Below, piece by piece: positions 42,659-51,706 of a stretch of DNA of 64,000 bases. The DNA is from Caballeronia zhejiangensis (GTDB taxonomy: Bacteria; Pseudomonadota; Gammaproteobacteria; Burkholderiales; Burkholderiaceae), in assembly GCF_000698575.1 (NCBI RefSeq), contig NZ_JFHD01000021.1:38666-102665 (forward strand). Reading direction: 5' to 3'. The notes under the pieces were generated by a model. The model worked only from the letters and a program-made list of their open reading frames with translations. It did not search any database and was not told the DNA's origin. Position 1 is the first letter of the stretch. Every line of letters begins with the position of its first letter. The translations under genes were made by a program, and so were the position numbers.

Positions 42659-43879
42659 ATGAGCACCACCGAGATCAGCTTCTTCAAAGGCAAGCAGGGC
42701 GTCCGGATCGCCGACTTCATCGCGTTCGTGGCGGACCGCAAGACCGAGCAGGTCCTGAAGAGCTTCGTGCTCGAACAGGCGATGCCGCACGTTCACATCG
42801 CCGTCGGCAACGTGGACGACGCCATCGCGCATCTGTCGAAGATCGAGCGATCGCCGCTCTTTCTGCTCGTCGATCTGGAAGGATCGGTGATGCCGCTCTC
42901 CGACCTCGGCCGTCTCGCGGAAGTGTGCGAGCCCTCGGTGCAGGTGGTCGCGATCGGGGAGCGCAACGACGTCGGCCTGTTCCGCAGCCTGCTCAAGATC
43001 GGCGTGCGCGACTATCTCGTCAAGCCGCTGACGGTCGAGCTGCTCAAGCGCACCGTCAACGTCTCCGAGGGCAAGGTGAGCCCGGTGACGCTCGCGCGCG
43101 CCGGCAAGACCATCGCGTTCGCGGGCGCGCGCGGCGGCGTCGGCGTGACGACGCTCGCGCTCAATCTCGCGCGTTATCTCGCCGAGGACACGCATCGCCG
43201 CGTGGCGTACGTGGACCTGAAGATGTGCGGCGGCGCCGCCAACAGCATGCTCGGCACGCAGAGCAACAACGGCCTCGTCGACGTGCTGCAGAACGTGCAT
43301 CGTCTCGATCCGCAATATGTCGAACGCACGCTGGTCTCGAACGGCAGCCGCCTGTTCATCCTGTCGGCGGATATCGACTACGGCACGACGAAGCAGTTCG
43401 AGCCGGGCGCGCTGCGCCGCGTCGTCGAGCTTCTGTGCGACAGCTTCCACTACGTGATTCTCGATATCGGCGATCCCAACGGCCCGCTCGCCGCCGAAGC
43501 CTTCGATCACGCGTCGCGCGTGTATCTCGTCGCGGACCGCTCGGTGCATGCGACGCGCGAGACGATCCGCATGCTGCGCTACATCGAGGATCGCGACAAC
43601 AATCCGCCGACTTCCGTGGTGCTCAACAATCCGAACGCGGCGGCCGCAGGGAAGGTGCAGCAAACGGATTTCATGACGGCGATCGGCCGCACCGTGCTGC
43701 ACGAAGTGCAGTTCGAGCCGAAAGCGCTCGCGACCGCCGAGAACCTTGGCGAAGCGCCGGTCGAGCGCGCGCAGAACGGCTTCACGCAGACTATCGCGCG
43801 CATCGCCAATGACCTCACCGGCCAGCACGCGACGGTCGAGCGCTCGTTCCTGAGCAAGTTCAAGCTCCGGAGGGCGTGA
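42659..43879 (+). CDS. tadZ: Pilus assembly ATPase-like protein TadZ/CpaE
   Basis: Protein of 406 residues with an N-terminal receiver-like domain (FLLVDLEGSVMPL, DYLVKPLTVELLKRTV) and a MinD/ParA-type domain. The Walker A loop near residue 155 reads GARGGVGVTT: both the deviant and the P-loop lysines are missing, as in many TadZ proteins, so it probably binds nucleotide weakly or not at all. It localises the pilus machinery to the pole. Its stop overlaps the tadA start by one base. Confidence 0.88.
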   Translation: MSTTEISFFKGKQGVRIADFIAFVADRKTEQVLKSFVLEQAMPHVHIAVGNVDDAIAHLSKIERSPLFLLVDLEGSVMPLSDLGRLAEVCEPSVQVVAIGERNDVGLFRSLLKIGVRDYLVKPLTVELLKRTVNVSEGKVSPVTLARAGKTIAFAGARGGVGVTTLALNLARYLAEDTHRRVAYVDLKMCGGAANSMLGTQSNNGLVDVLQNVHRLDPQYVERTLVSNGSRLFILSADIDYGTTKQFEPGALRRVVELLCDSFHYVILDIGDPNGPLAAEAFDHASRVYLVADRSVHATRETIRMLRYIEDRDNNPPTSVVLNNPNAAAAGKVQQTDFMTAIGRTVLHEVQFEPKALATAENLGEAPVERAQNGFTQTIARIANDLTGQHATVERSFLSKFKLRRA

Positions 43880-45303
43880 TGTTCGGGCAAAAGCAGGTGC
43901 GCGCGGAGCCGCCGTCCGATTCCCGCGACGGCGCGAACGGACAGCCGCAAGGTGAGGCGCCGCCGCTTTCGCTCGTCGAGAAGCAGGCCGCCGCGCCCGC
44001 GCCTGCGCCCGTGCGCTCGCAGCAGCCGGACGGCAACGAAGCGCTCGTGCGCTCCGATCTCTTCAAGACGATCCGCGCGGGCGTCTTCGCGGCGATGAAT
44101 CCGTCGGCGGCCGTCGGCAAGACGCGCGAGCAGATGAAGCCTGCGGTCGAAACGCTGGTGCTCGATGTCGCGGAGCGCGAGCGCCTGAACGTCACGATCG
44201 CGGAGCAGGTGCAGATCGTCGGCGAGCTGCTGAACGACATGTTCGGTCTCGGCCCGATCGAACCCTTGCTCGCCGATGAAACCATCACCGACGTGCTCGT
44301 CAACGGTCCCGATCAGGTCTGGGTCGAGCGGCACGGCCGGCTCGAACTGACCAACTGCAAGTTCCGCGACAACGCGCACGTCGTCAACGTCGCGCAGCGC
44401 ATCGCGGCGGGCGTCGGACGTCGTGTCGACGAAAGCAGTCCGATGGTCGATGCGCGTCTCGCCGACGGCAGCCGGGTAAACGTCGTGCTGCCGCCGCTCG
44501 CGATCCACGGCGCGTCGATCTCCATCCGCAAGTTCTCGAAGCGCAACATCACGCTGCATCGCATGGCGACGCAGGGCAACCTGTCCGCGCAAATGGCGAC
44601 CGTGCTCAAGCTCGCGAGCACATGCCGCCTCAACATCATCGTGTCGGGCGGCACCGGCTCGGGCAAGACGACGCTGCTCAACGCGCTGTCTCATTTCATC
44701 GGCCACGGCGAGCGCACGGTGACGATCGAGGATGCGGCCGAACTGCAACTCGTGCAGCCGCACGTCGTGAGTCTGGAGACGCGGCCGGAGAATGCCGAAG
44801 GTCTCGGCGCCGTGACGCAGCGCGATCTCGTGCGCAATGCGCTGCGGATGCGCCCGGACCGCATCATCCTCGGCGAAACGCGCGGCCCCGAAGCGTTCGA
44901 CGTGCTGCAGGCGATGAACACCGGCCACGACGGTTCGATGACCACGATCCACGCGAACACGCCGCGCGACGGCATCACGCGTCTCGAATCGATGGTGATG
45001 ATGGCGAACGGCAACCTGCCGCTCTTGTCGATCCGCCGGCAGATTGCGAGCGCCGTGCATTTCATCGTGCAGATCGAGCGCATGCGCGACGGCATGCGGC
45101 GCGTGACGCGCATCACCGAGCTCGTCGGCATGGAGGGCGACGTCATCATCACGCAGGATCTGTTCACGTTCCGCTACGACGCGAGCGCCTACAGCGAAGA
45201 AGTGAAGGGCGTCTTCGAAACCGCCGCCGTGCGTCCGGCCTTCGCGCAGCGCGCCGCGTACTACGGCCTCGAAGATGCGCTTCTGGAAGCGATGAAGCCA
45301 TGA
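43879..45303 (+). CDS. tadA: Secretion ATPase TadA/CpaF
   Basis: Hexameric motor ATPase of 474 residues for pilus assembly. Walker A GGTGSGKTT lies near residues 257-265, the Asp box includes TVTIEDAAELQL, Walker B is LRMRPDRIILGETRGPEAFD and the His box is GSMTTIHANT. A disordered Pro/Ala-rich N-terminus of about 55 residues precedes the all-alpha domain. GGAGG lies 5 bases before the ATG. Confidence 0.95.
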   Translation: MFGQKQVRAEPPSDSRDGANGQPQGEAPPLSLVEKQAAAPAPAPVRSQQPDGNEALVRSDLFKTIRAGVFAAMNPSAAVGKTREQMKPAVETLVLDVAERERLNVTIAEQVQIVGELLNDMFGLGPIEPLLADETITDVLVNGPDQVWVERHGRLELTNCKFRDNAHVVNVAQRIAAGVGRRVDESSPMVDARLADGSRVNVVLPPLAIHGASISIRKFSKRNITLHRMATQGNLSAQMATVLKLASTCRLNIIVSGGTGSGKTTLLNALSHFIGHGERTVTIEDAAELQLVQPHVVSLETRPENAEGLGAVTQRDLVRNALRMRPDRIILGETRGPEAFDVLQAMNTGHDGSMTTIHANTPRDGITRLESMVMMANGNLPLLSIRRQIASAVHFIVQIERMRDGMRRVTRITELVGMEGDVIITQDLFTFRYDASAYSEEVKGVFETAAVRPAFAQRAAYYGLEDALLEAMKP

Positions 45304-46274
45304 ACCTCGTCAATCTCATCACCGTCGCTTCGTTCGTCTGCGTGATGCTGCTCGGCGTGATGGTCGTCATCGTGCAGGACATGCGCAACAATCAGCCGCC
45401 GTCGCGCATCCGCCAACGCATGCAGACATCGTTCGCCGGGCGCGGCGCGAACGTGGCGAAGGCCAGCAAGCACGATCTCGACATCTTCCACGTCAATCGC
45501 CACGAGAACGCTTTCACGCGCTGGACCGGGCCGCGCCTCGCGCGCCTGCGCACGGTCGCGGGCGCGAACGGCCTTCGTATCGTGATCGTCGCGACGCTCG
45601 CGGGCGAGCTCGTCGCCGTCATCGTCAACCGTTTCGCGCCGATGCCGGATTTTCTGCCGCCGCTCGTGTCGATCGGCCTGCCGGCGCTCGCGCTGACCCA
45701 GTCGTACCGCTTTCTCGTCGAGCGTTTTCGCAAGCGCTTTCTCGACGGCTTCCCCGATGTCATCGACATGATCGTGCGCGCGGTGCGTGCGGGCGTGCCC
45801 GTGACGCAGGTGATCGGCAGCGCGGCGAGCGAATGCCGCGAGCCGCTCAAGAGCGAGTTCCAATTGATGGCCGACTCGCTGCAGGTCGGCCTCGATCTGG
45901 AAGAAGTGCTCGCGGTGGCGATGCGGCGCATCGAGATCGCGGATTTTTCGTTCTTCTGCGTATGTCTGCTGCTGCAGCGCGAAACCGGCGGCCAGCTCGG
46001 CGAGACATTGGAAAACCTGTCGGGCATCGTTCGCACGCGCCGCGAGATTCGCCAGAAAACCAAGGCGCTGACGGGCGAGGCGCGCATCACGACGAAGATT
46101 CTCGCGGCGATTCCGGTTGTCATCATGGGATCGATGTACGCGCTCAACCGCGACTATCTGATGGTGCTGTTCAACACCGATTCGGGTAACAACGTGCTCA
46201 CGTTCGGCGTGATTTCCATCGTCGTGGGCCTGATCGTGATCGGCAAGATGTCGAAACTCGATACCTCGCGATGA
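45300..46274 (+). CDS. tadB: Inner-membrane platform protein TadB
   Basis: Protein of 324 residues of the GspF/TadB fold. An N-terminal helix (NLITVASFVCVMLLGVMVVIVQDM) is followed by further helices and the T2SSF core: FPDVIDMIVRAVRAGVPVTQVI, GLDLEEVLAVAMRR and RETGGQLGETLENLSGIVRTRREIRQK. It forms the platform with TadC. The ATG overlaps the tadA stop (ATGA). Confidence 0.93.
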   Translation: MNLVNLITVASFVCVMLLGVMVVIVQDMRNNQPPSRIRQRMQTSFAGRGANVAKASKHDLDIFHVNRHENAFTRWTGPRLARLRTVAGANGLRIVIVATLAGELVAVIVNRFAPMPDFLPPLVSIGLPALALTQSYRFLVERFRKRFLDGFPDVIDMIVRAVRAGVPVTQVIGSAASECREPLKSEFQLMADSLQVGLDLEEVLAVAMRRIEIADFSFFCVCLLLQRETGGQLGETLENLSGIVRTRREIRQKTKALTGEARITTKILAAIPVVIMGSMYALNRDYLMVLFNTDSGNNVLTFGVISIVVGLIVIGKMSKLDTSR

Positions 46275-47236
46275 ACCAGAACCAGTTCGAAACGCTCATC
46301 AATCTGCTGATGCTGTTCGGCCTGTTCGCCGCGCTCGCCATCTGGTGGATGACCAAGCACGGCGGCACGCGCGGGCGCATCGCGGAGCGCGCGCGCATGG
46401 CCGCGGCCACGCACCGCTCCGACAACGTCGCGACGGACGACGGCGGCGATACGATGACGCGCGGCGAGCGCGTGATGCGCCGGCTCGCGCGCATCGGCGA
46501 CAAGATCCCGTTCTTCGATGCGAAATATCGGCTCAAGCTGCAGAAGGAAATGGTGCGCAGCGGCTATCGCAGCAACCTCGCGGTGTCGATCCTGCTCGCG
46601 GTGAAATTCTTCTGCGGGCTCGCCTGCGCGGCGGCCACCGTGATGCTCGGCTCGCGCATTCCGATGGTCGGCGCGTATCCGGCCGCACGCGGCATCGCGA
46701 TGCTGATGGTGTTCATCGTCGGCATGATCCTGCCGGAGTACGTGGTCGCGTTCCGGGCGTCGCGCCGCCGCAAGATGATGGCCGGCTGCCTGCCCGATGC
46801 GCTCGATCTGCTCGTCATTTGCACGAACGCGGGCAACAGCCTGGGCGTGTCGATCCGGCGCGTGGCCAACGAGCTGAAGACGATCTGCCCGCCGCTCTCC
46901 GACGAATTCGCGCTCGCCGCCGACGAGCTCAAGCTATCCGGCGACAGCACGCGCGCGCTCAACAATCTCGCCGAGCGCATCGATCTGCCGTCGATTCGCG
47001 CGCTCATCTCGACGCTCACGCAGTCGATGCGCTACGGCACGCCCATCACGCAGGCGCTGCGCACGCTGTCGCGCACCGAGCGTCTCGCGCATATCGTCTC
47101 GCTCGAAGAGAAGGCCGCGAAGCTCGCGCCGAAGATGGTCGTGCCGATGATGCTGTTCATTCTGCCCGCCATCATCTCGATCGCGGCGGGCCCTGCCGTC
47201 ATTCAGTTGCTTGCGTTCATCGCGGGAAATAAATGA
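46271..47236 (+). CDS. tadC: Inner-membrane platform protein TadC
   Basis: Protein of 321 residues, the second T2SSF-type platform subunit. It has an N-terminal helix, helices near residues 100-150 and the core LPDALDLLVICTNAGNSLGVSIRRVANEL ... GTPITQALRTLSRTERLAHI, with a hydrophobic end (MLFILPAIISIAAGPAVIQLLAFI). Its start overlaps the tadB stop. Confidence 0.93.
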   Translation: MNQNQFETLINLLMLFGLFAALAIWWMTKHGGTRGRIAERARMAAATHRSDNVATDDGGDTMTRGERVMRRLARIGDKIPFFDAKYRLKLQKEMVRSGYRSNLAVSILLAVKFFCGLACAAATVMLGSRIPMVGAYPAARGIAMLMVFIVGMILPEYVVAFRASRRRKMMAGCLPDALDLLVICTNAGNSLGVSIRRVANELKTICPPLSDEFALAADELKLSGDSTRALNNLAERIDLPSIRALISTLTQSMRYGTPITQALRTLSRTERLAHIVSLEEKAAKLAPKMVVPMMLFILPAIISIAAGPAVIQLLAFIAGNK

Positions 47237-48108
47237 AGCCATCCTTCCAACGCACCGCGCGTATCGCGGCACTCGCCTCCATGCTCGCACTCGTGCTGGC
47301 CGCCACCGGCTGCACGACCACCGTGCGCCAGGTGACCGAAACGCGCCCCGTGCTGCGCAACTCCGCGCCGAGCACGATGAGCGAACTGCGCATCGCCGAC
47401 ACGGCGCTCGAATCGAACAACTTCGAGCTCGCGACTTCGCTGTACGAGAAGATCGTGCAGGCCGATCCGAAGTCCGTGCCCGGCCTGACGGGTCTCGGCA
47501 ACACGCTGTACGGCGTCGGCGATTTCACGCGCGCGGGCGTCTACTATCAGCGCGCGAGCCAGATCGATCCGAAGGCGACGCCGCCGCTCATCGGCATCGC
47601 GCGCGTGGCGATTCATCAACGACGTTTCGCCGACGCCATCGCGACGTATCATCGCGTGCTCGCGATCACGCCGAACGATCCGCTCGCCTGCGCGGGCCTC
47701 GGCGCGGCGCTCGATCTCTCCGGCGATCACGCGCGCGCGCAAGCGCTGCTGCGCGAAGCGCTGATCGCGAATCCGGGCGATCCGATGCTGTCGCTGAATC
47801 TCGGTCTTTCGCTCACGCTGTCGGGCGATCCGCGTCAGGGCGCGAACGTGCTGCTCGACGTGACGCGCTTTCCCGCCGCGCCGCCGCAAGCGCGCCAGAA
47901 TCTCGCGCTCGCGTACGGCCTGCTCGGCAACGATGAAGCCGCCGCCGCGATCCTGTCGCGCGATTTGCCGAAGGCGTCGGTGCGCGACAACCTGCGTTAC
48001 TACGAACTGCAGCGCGAGCGCGACGGACAGACGAGCGCGCAGCCGTCGAAGAGCGTCGCCGTCTCCGCGATCGCGACGCCCAAGGTCCAGACGGCGAGCG
48101 TGAAATGA
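47233..48108 (+). CDS. tadD: TPR lipoprotein TadD
   Basis: Lipoprotein of 291 residues with lipobox AATGC (Cys near 27) and several tetratricopeptide repeats between about 50 and 250 (such as LGNTLYGVGDFTRAGVYYQRASQIDP and IATYHRVLAITPNDPLACAGLGAALDLSGDHARAQALL). TadD acts as a pilotin-like assembly factor. The start overlaps the tadC stop. Confidence 0.92.
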   Translation: MKPSFQRTARIAALASMLALVLAATGCTTTVRQVTETRPVLRNSAPSTMSELRIADTALESNNFELATSLYEKIVQADPKSVPGLTGLGNTLYGVGDFTRAGVYYQRASQIDPKATPPLIGIARVAIHQRRFADAIATYHRVLAITPNDPLACAGLGAALDLSGDHARAQALLREALIANPGDPMLSLNLGLSLTLSGDPRQGANVLLDVTRFPAAPPQARQNLALAYGLLGNDEAAAAILSRDLPKASVRDNLRYYELQRERDGQTSAQPSKSVAVSAIATPKVQTASVK

Positions 48109-48599
48109 TCTTGCGCGCGCGGTCGCTCGGAAACCGCCGCTTCTGGAAGCGCATCGCGCGCGACGAGCGCGGCGTATCGGCGATCGAGTTCGCGATCGTC
48201 GCGCCGGTGCTGTTCATCCTGATTCTCGGCACGGTCGAAGTCGCGCTCGACATGATCGTCGACGCCTCCGTGCAATACGCGGCGCAGCAGGCCTCGCGCG
48301 CGGGGCTCACGACGACCGATCCGTCGAGCGGCACGCGCAGCCAGGAGGCGGCGCGCATCGTCAACAACATTCTCGGCGGCTGGAAGAACATCAACGGCAC
48401 CGTCGATATCAAGACCTACGCGTACGACTCGTACAACGATATTTCCGCAGGCAACTACGAGGACACGATGGGCGGCTTCGGCGATGTCGTGCTCTACCAG
48501 ATCACGGTGACGATGCCGACCTTCTCGGGCATTCCGAAGCTCTTCGGCATCAACTCGATGACCTTCCAACGCAACTATCTCGTGCAAAACGAAAAATGA
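48105..48599 (+). CDS. tadE: Pseudopilin TadE
   Basis: Protein of 164 residues with a basic leader ending in RDERG and the hydrophobic TadE segment VSAIEFAIVAPVLFILILGTVEVAL, Glu at +5. It is processed like the pilin and acts as a minor pseudopilin. The start overlaps the tadD stop. Confidence 0.93.
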   Translation: MILRARSLGNRRFWKRIARDERGVSAIEFAIVAPVLFILILGTVEVALDMIVDASVQYAAQQASRAGLTTTDPSSGTRSQEAARIVNNILGGWKNINGTVDIKTYAYDSYNDISAGNYEDTMGGFGDVVLYQITVTMPTFSGIPKLFGINSMTFQRNYLVQNEK

Positions 48600-49342
48600 A
48601 GCCCGTCAGCGCAACGATGCGATCCCTGTTCGCGGCGGCCGTCACGCGACGCGTGCGCTCGGTGTCGAAACGGCTCATGCGCTCGGAGCGCGGCGCCGTG
48701 ACGATCGAATTCGTGATCGTCGTGCCCGTGATGCTGCTGATCCTGCTCGGCTTCACCGAGCTGTATCTGTACATGCGCGCCGTGAGTCTCGTCGAGCATA
48801 CGGCGTTCACGCTCGCGGATTCGATCGGCCAGATGAGCAACGTCATCGACGACACGTCGGACAAGAACAACGCGACCAACGCGAACAGCCTCACGTCGAT
48901 CTGGGCGGCGGCGGTCACGCTCGCGCAGCCGAATACGCTCGACAGCAAGGGCGGCGTCATCATCACGGCGATCTGCGACCAGAATGTGAACTGCAATTGC
49001 ACGCAGATGGGCGGAACGCTCGCGCAGACCAAGGGCACGCCGGCGATCATGTGGAGCGCGAAGCCGAAATGGCAGCCGACGGGCATGACGTCGAGCGTCA
49101 CGGCGACGAAGGTCGTGCCGAGCAACTGGCCGTTCCGCTACGGCGATTCGGCGGTGGCGATCGAAGTCTTCTACCGTTACACGCCGTTCTCGATGACCGC
49201 GCCGTTCTGGCGCAGCGCACCGGGCGAGACGACGATCTACGAGCGTGTCTTCGTTCGTCCGCGCAACGGGCAGGTGCTGGCGCTCTCGAACCCATCCTCG
49301 ACCTTGTCGACATCGCAATGCGAAAGCAGCACGGCCCTCTGA
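48596..49342 (+). CDS. tadF: Pseudopilin TadF/TadE-like
   Basis: Protein of 248 residues with a long basic leader ending RSERG and the TadE-like helix AVTIEFVIVVPVMLLILLGFTELYL, Glu at +5. It has a longer periplasmic domain than TadE, with four Cys residues (CDQNVNCNC and near the C-terminus) that may form disulfides. It overlaps tadE at the start and tadG by 25 bases at the end. Confidence 0.88.
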   Translation: MKPVSATMRSLFAAAVTRRVRSVSKRLMRSERGAVTIEFVIVVPVMLLILLGFTELYLYMRAVSLVEHTAFTLADSIGQMSNVIDDTSDKNNATNANSLTSIWAAAVTLAQPNTLDSKGGVIITAICDQNVNCNCTQMGGTLAQTKGTPAIMWSAKPKWQPTGMTSSVTATKVVPSNWPFRYGDSAVAIEVFYRYTPFSMTAPFWRSAPGETTIYERVFVRPRNGQVLALSNPSSTLSTSQCESSTAL

Positions 49343-51129
49343 GCGCGCGCAGCGCGCGCAATCTGGTGTGCGGCGACGAGGGCGCCGTCACGATGATGTT
49401 CGCGATCTGCGCGAGCATGATGATCGGCTCGATGTGCATGGCCATCGACTCGATCCACTACGAAATGACGCAGGCGCGCATGCAGATGGCGCTCGACGTC
49501 GCGACGCTCTCGGCGGGCGCGGATCTCGCGCACTACGACACCACCAAGCCCGCCGATCTCGCCAACTGGAAGACCGACGCGCGCGCGTTCTACGACGTCA
49601 ACATGCCGTCCGGCTATCTGGCGCTGAACATGCCCAACGCGAATTTCTCGGCGTCGGTGACGGGCGCGCCCGCGACGGGGCAGACCATCAAGCTCTCGGC
49701 ATCCGGCTCGATGCCGCTGCTTGCGCCGGTCTTCTTCGGCAAGGCCAAGACGGACACGGGTTCCGACAGCGGCAACAACCAGACCAATCCCGACACGGCG
49801 ACCGTCAGCGCGAGCAACGCGGCGCTGCGCCTGCCCAAGAGCACGCTCGAACTGGTGATGGTGCTCGACAATACCGGCTCGATGTCCGACTACGCGAACA
49901 CCAAGGACTACACGGCGGGCACGAAGATCACGGGCTTGCGCGCGGCCGCGCAGAATCTCGTCACCAGCATCTTCCAGTCGTCCACGACCGATTCGTATGT
50001 CGGCCTCGTGCCGTTCACGACGATGGTCAACGTGAAGAATGCGTTGCAGCCCACCGGCAAGTGGATCACGCCGCTGTTCGACAACTACAACGCCCAGCAT
50101 ATGTCGATGACCGCCAGCAAGAACTGGAAGGGTTCGGGCTGGGGCGGCTGCGCGGTCGAGCCGCGCGACGCGGGCGGCAACCTGCGCGCGGAGGCCTACG
50201 AGCCGGCGTCGTCGCCGAACTTCAGGCCCTTCTTCTGGAACGTGCCGAAGAACAGCTTCTCGGTCTACACGTACACCAAATCGACGAAGAACAAGATCAC
50301 CACCTGCACGATCAACAGCAACCCGACCGTCACGGTCGGCGCGCCGCTCACGTATCTCACGAGCGGCAGCGTGACGACTTCGTGCGGTACGACATACTCG
50401 GGCGCAACGCCGCCCGCGATTTACGACCAGTGGTACGTCAATTCGAGCAGCAATTCGACTTCGACCACGACCTACGATCAGAACGGCAATACCAACTACG
50501 GCACCAATGGTCCGTGCAACATCGCGCCTGCGCTCTTCCTCACGAAGAGCCAGAGCGATCTGACGACCGCCATCACCAACATGAAGGCGGCCGGCTCGAC
50601 GCTGATCCCGACCGGTCTCCTGTGGGGCTGGCGCATGCTGAAGTCGTCGTGGTCGGACAATGTGGCGGGCGCGGGCAACGGCTTCATTTCGACCGACACG
50701 TCCTTGCCGCGCCCGGAGACGACGCAGGGCTTGCAGCGCGTGGTCATCGTGCTGACGGACGGCGAGAACGATCCGGGCGGATCGACGGGCTTCATGCCGC
50801 CGCAGGCATTCAACGGATTGTCGGGCGTGGGCCGCGCGGATCTGACGTCGAGCACGGTGTTCCCCAAAGGCCCCGGGTCGATGGGCTCCGTCGACGACAT
50901 CAATACGTACCAGCTCGCGGTGTGCTCGGCGATGAAGCAGGACGGCATCATCATCTATTCGATTACGTTCGGCACTTACGGAACGGATACGGCCAGCGTG
51001 AGCGCGCAGACGACGATGCAGAACTGCGCGAGCCCCGGCAACTACTATCACGCGCCGAGCAACACGACGCTCAATCAGATCTTCCAGCAGATCGCGGGCA
51101 ATCTCGGCGTGCTGCGTCTTACGCAGTAA
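49318..51129 (+). CDS. tadG: TadG-like protein with von Willebrand factor A domain
   Basis: Protein of 603 residues. After a leader (VCGDEGAVTMMFAICASMMIGSMCMAIDSI) comes a Tad-type segment with TQARMQMALDVATLSAG, then a VWA domain with the metal-ion-dependent adhesion motif DNTGSMS (Asp near 183) and VVIVLTDGEN (about residues 476-485). The middle (about 285-400) is Ser/Thr/Asn-rich and divergent, a probable extracellular insert. TadG anchors the pilus or aids adhesion. The ATG at 49318 lies inside tadF. Confidence 0.87.
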   Translation: MRKQHGPLSARSARNLVCGDEGAVTMMFAICASMMIGSMCMAIDSIHYEMTQARMQMALDVATLSAGADLAHYDTTKPADLANWKTDARAFYDVNMPSGYLALNMPNANFSASVTGAPATGQTIKLSASGSMPLLAPVFFGKAKTDTGSDSGNNQTNPDTATVSASNAALRLPKSTLELVMVLDNTGSMSDYANTKDYTAGTKITGLRAAAQNLVTSIFQSSTTDSYVGLVPFTTMVNVKNALQPTGKWITPLFDNYNAQHMSMTASKNWKGSGWGGCAVEPRDAGGNLRAEAYEPASSPNFRPFFWNVPKNSFSVYTYTKSTKNKITTCTINSNPTVTVGAPLTYLTSGSVTTSCGTTYSGATPPAIYDQWYVNSSSNSTSTTTYDQNGNTNYGTNGPCNIAPALFLTKSQSDLTTAITNMKAAGSTLIPTGLLWGWRMLKSSWSDNVAGAGNGFISTDTSLPRPETTQGLQRVVIVLTDGENDPGGSTGFMPPQAFNGLSGVGRADLTSSTVFPKGPGSMGSVDDINTYQLAVCSAMKQDGIIIYSITFGTYGTDTASVSAQTTMQNCASPGNYYHAPSNTTLNQIFQQIAGNLGVLRLTQ

Positions 51130-51202
51130 GGTTTTCGGGCGAGGCGGGCACGCACGTTGCTCGCTTCGTCAGGGCAAGTCCACTTCACCAAGGAGGTCCG
51201 AC

Positions 51203-51706
51203 ATGCCCGAAAAGAAAACTCTCGAGCGCGCGGCGAAAGCCAAACGCGAAGGCAAGTCCCCGAGCACGCAAGCCGGCGCATTCGTGAAGGAGCAGATCGA
51301 TCACGTTCGCGAGGGCAAGCACGGCGCGAAATCGGCGAAGCAGGCCATCGCCATCGGTTTGTCCGAGGCGCGTCGCTCAGGCGTGAAGATGAAGCCGCCG
51401 AAGAAGGGCACGGCGTCCGAGGCGACACGCAAGAAGGCCGCGCAGGACACCAAGGCCGCGCATCGGACGAAGAAGAGCCCGAGCACGGAGTCGAAGGCGA
51501 AGCGCTCGGCAACGTCCACGCGCGTGCTCAAGCGCGAAAGCACCAAGGCCGCTTCGCACAAGTCGCTGTCGCGGCAGACGCATGCAGCCGCGAGCCGGCG
51601 CTCGGCGGCGGATCGCTCGGCAGCCGCGAAGAAGGGCTGGGCGACGCGCCGCAGGAACGCGGCCGCGAAGTCCAAAGGCTCGCATGCGCGTCACGCATCG
51701 CGTTGA
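51203..51706 (+). CDS. Lys/Ala-rich basic protein with DUF6496-like start
   Basis: Protein of 167 residues. The first 60 residues (FVKEQIDHVREGKHGAKSAKQAIAIGLSEARRSGVK) match a small conserved domain of unknown function; the remaining 100 are Lys/Ala/Ser/Arg-rich and resemble histone H1 tails, so it may bind nucleic acid. AAGGAGG lies 6 bases upstream of the ATG. Its end overlaps the convergent LysR gene by 16 bases. Confidence 0.78.
   Translation: MPEKKTLERAAKAKREGKSPSTQAGAFVKEQIDHVREGKHGAKSAKQAIAIGLSEARRSGVKMKPPKKGTASEATRKKAAQDTKAAHRTKKSPSTESKAKRSATSTRVLKRESTKAASHKSLSRQTHAAASRRSAADRSAAAKKGWATRRRNAAAKSKGSHARHASR

Noticed and set aside
49237..51051. Long antisense frame opposite tadG
   Set aside because: Composition is dominated by Arg, Ala and Gly without domains; tadG on the other strand has clear motifs.
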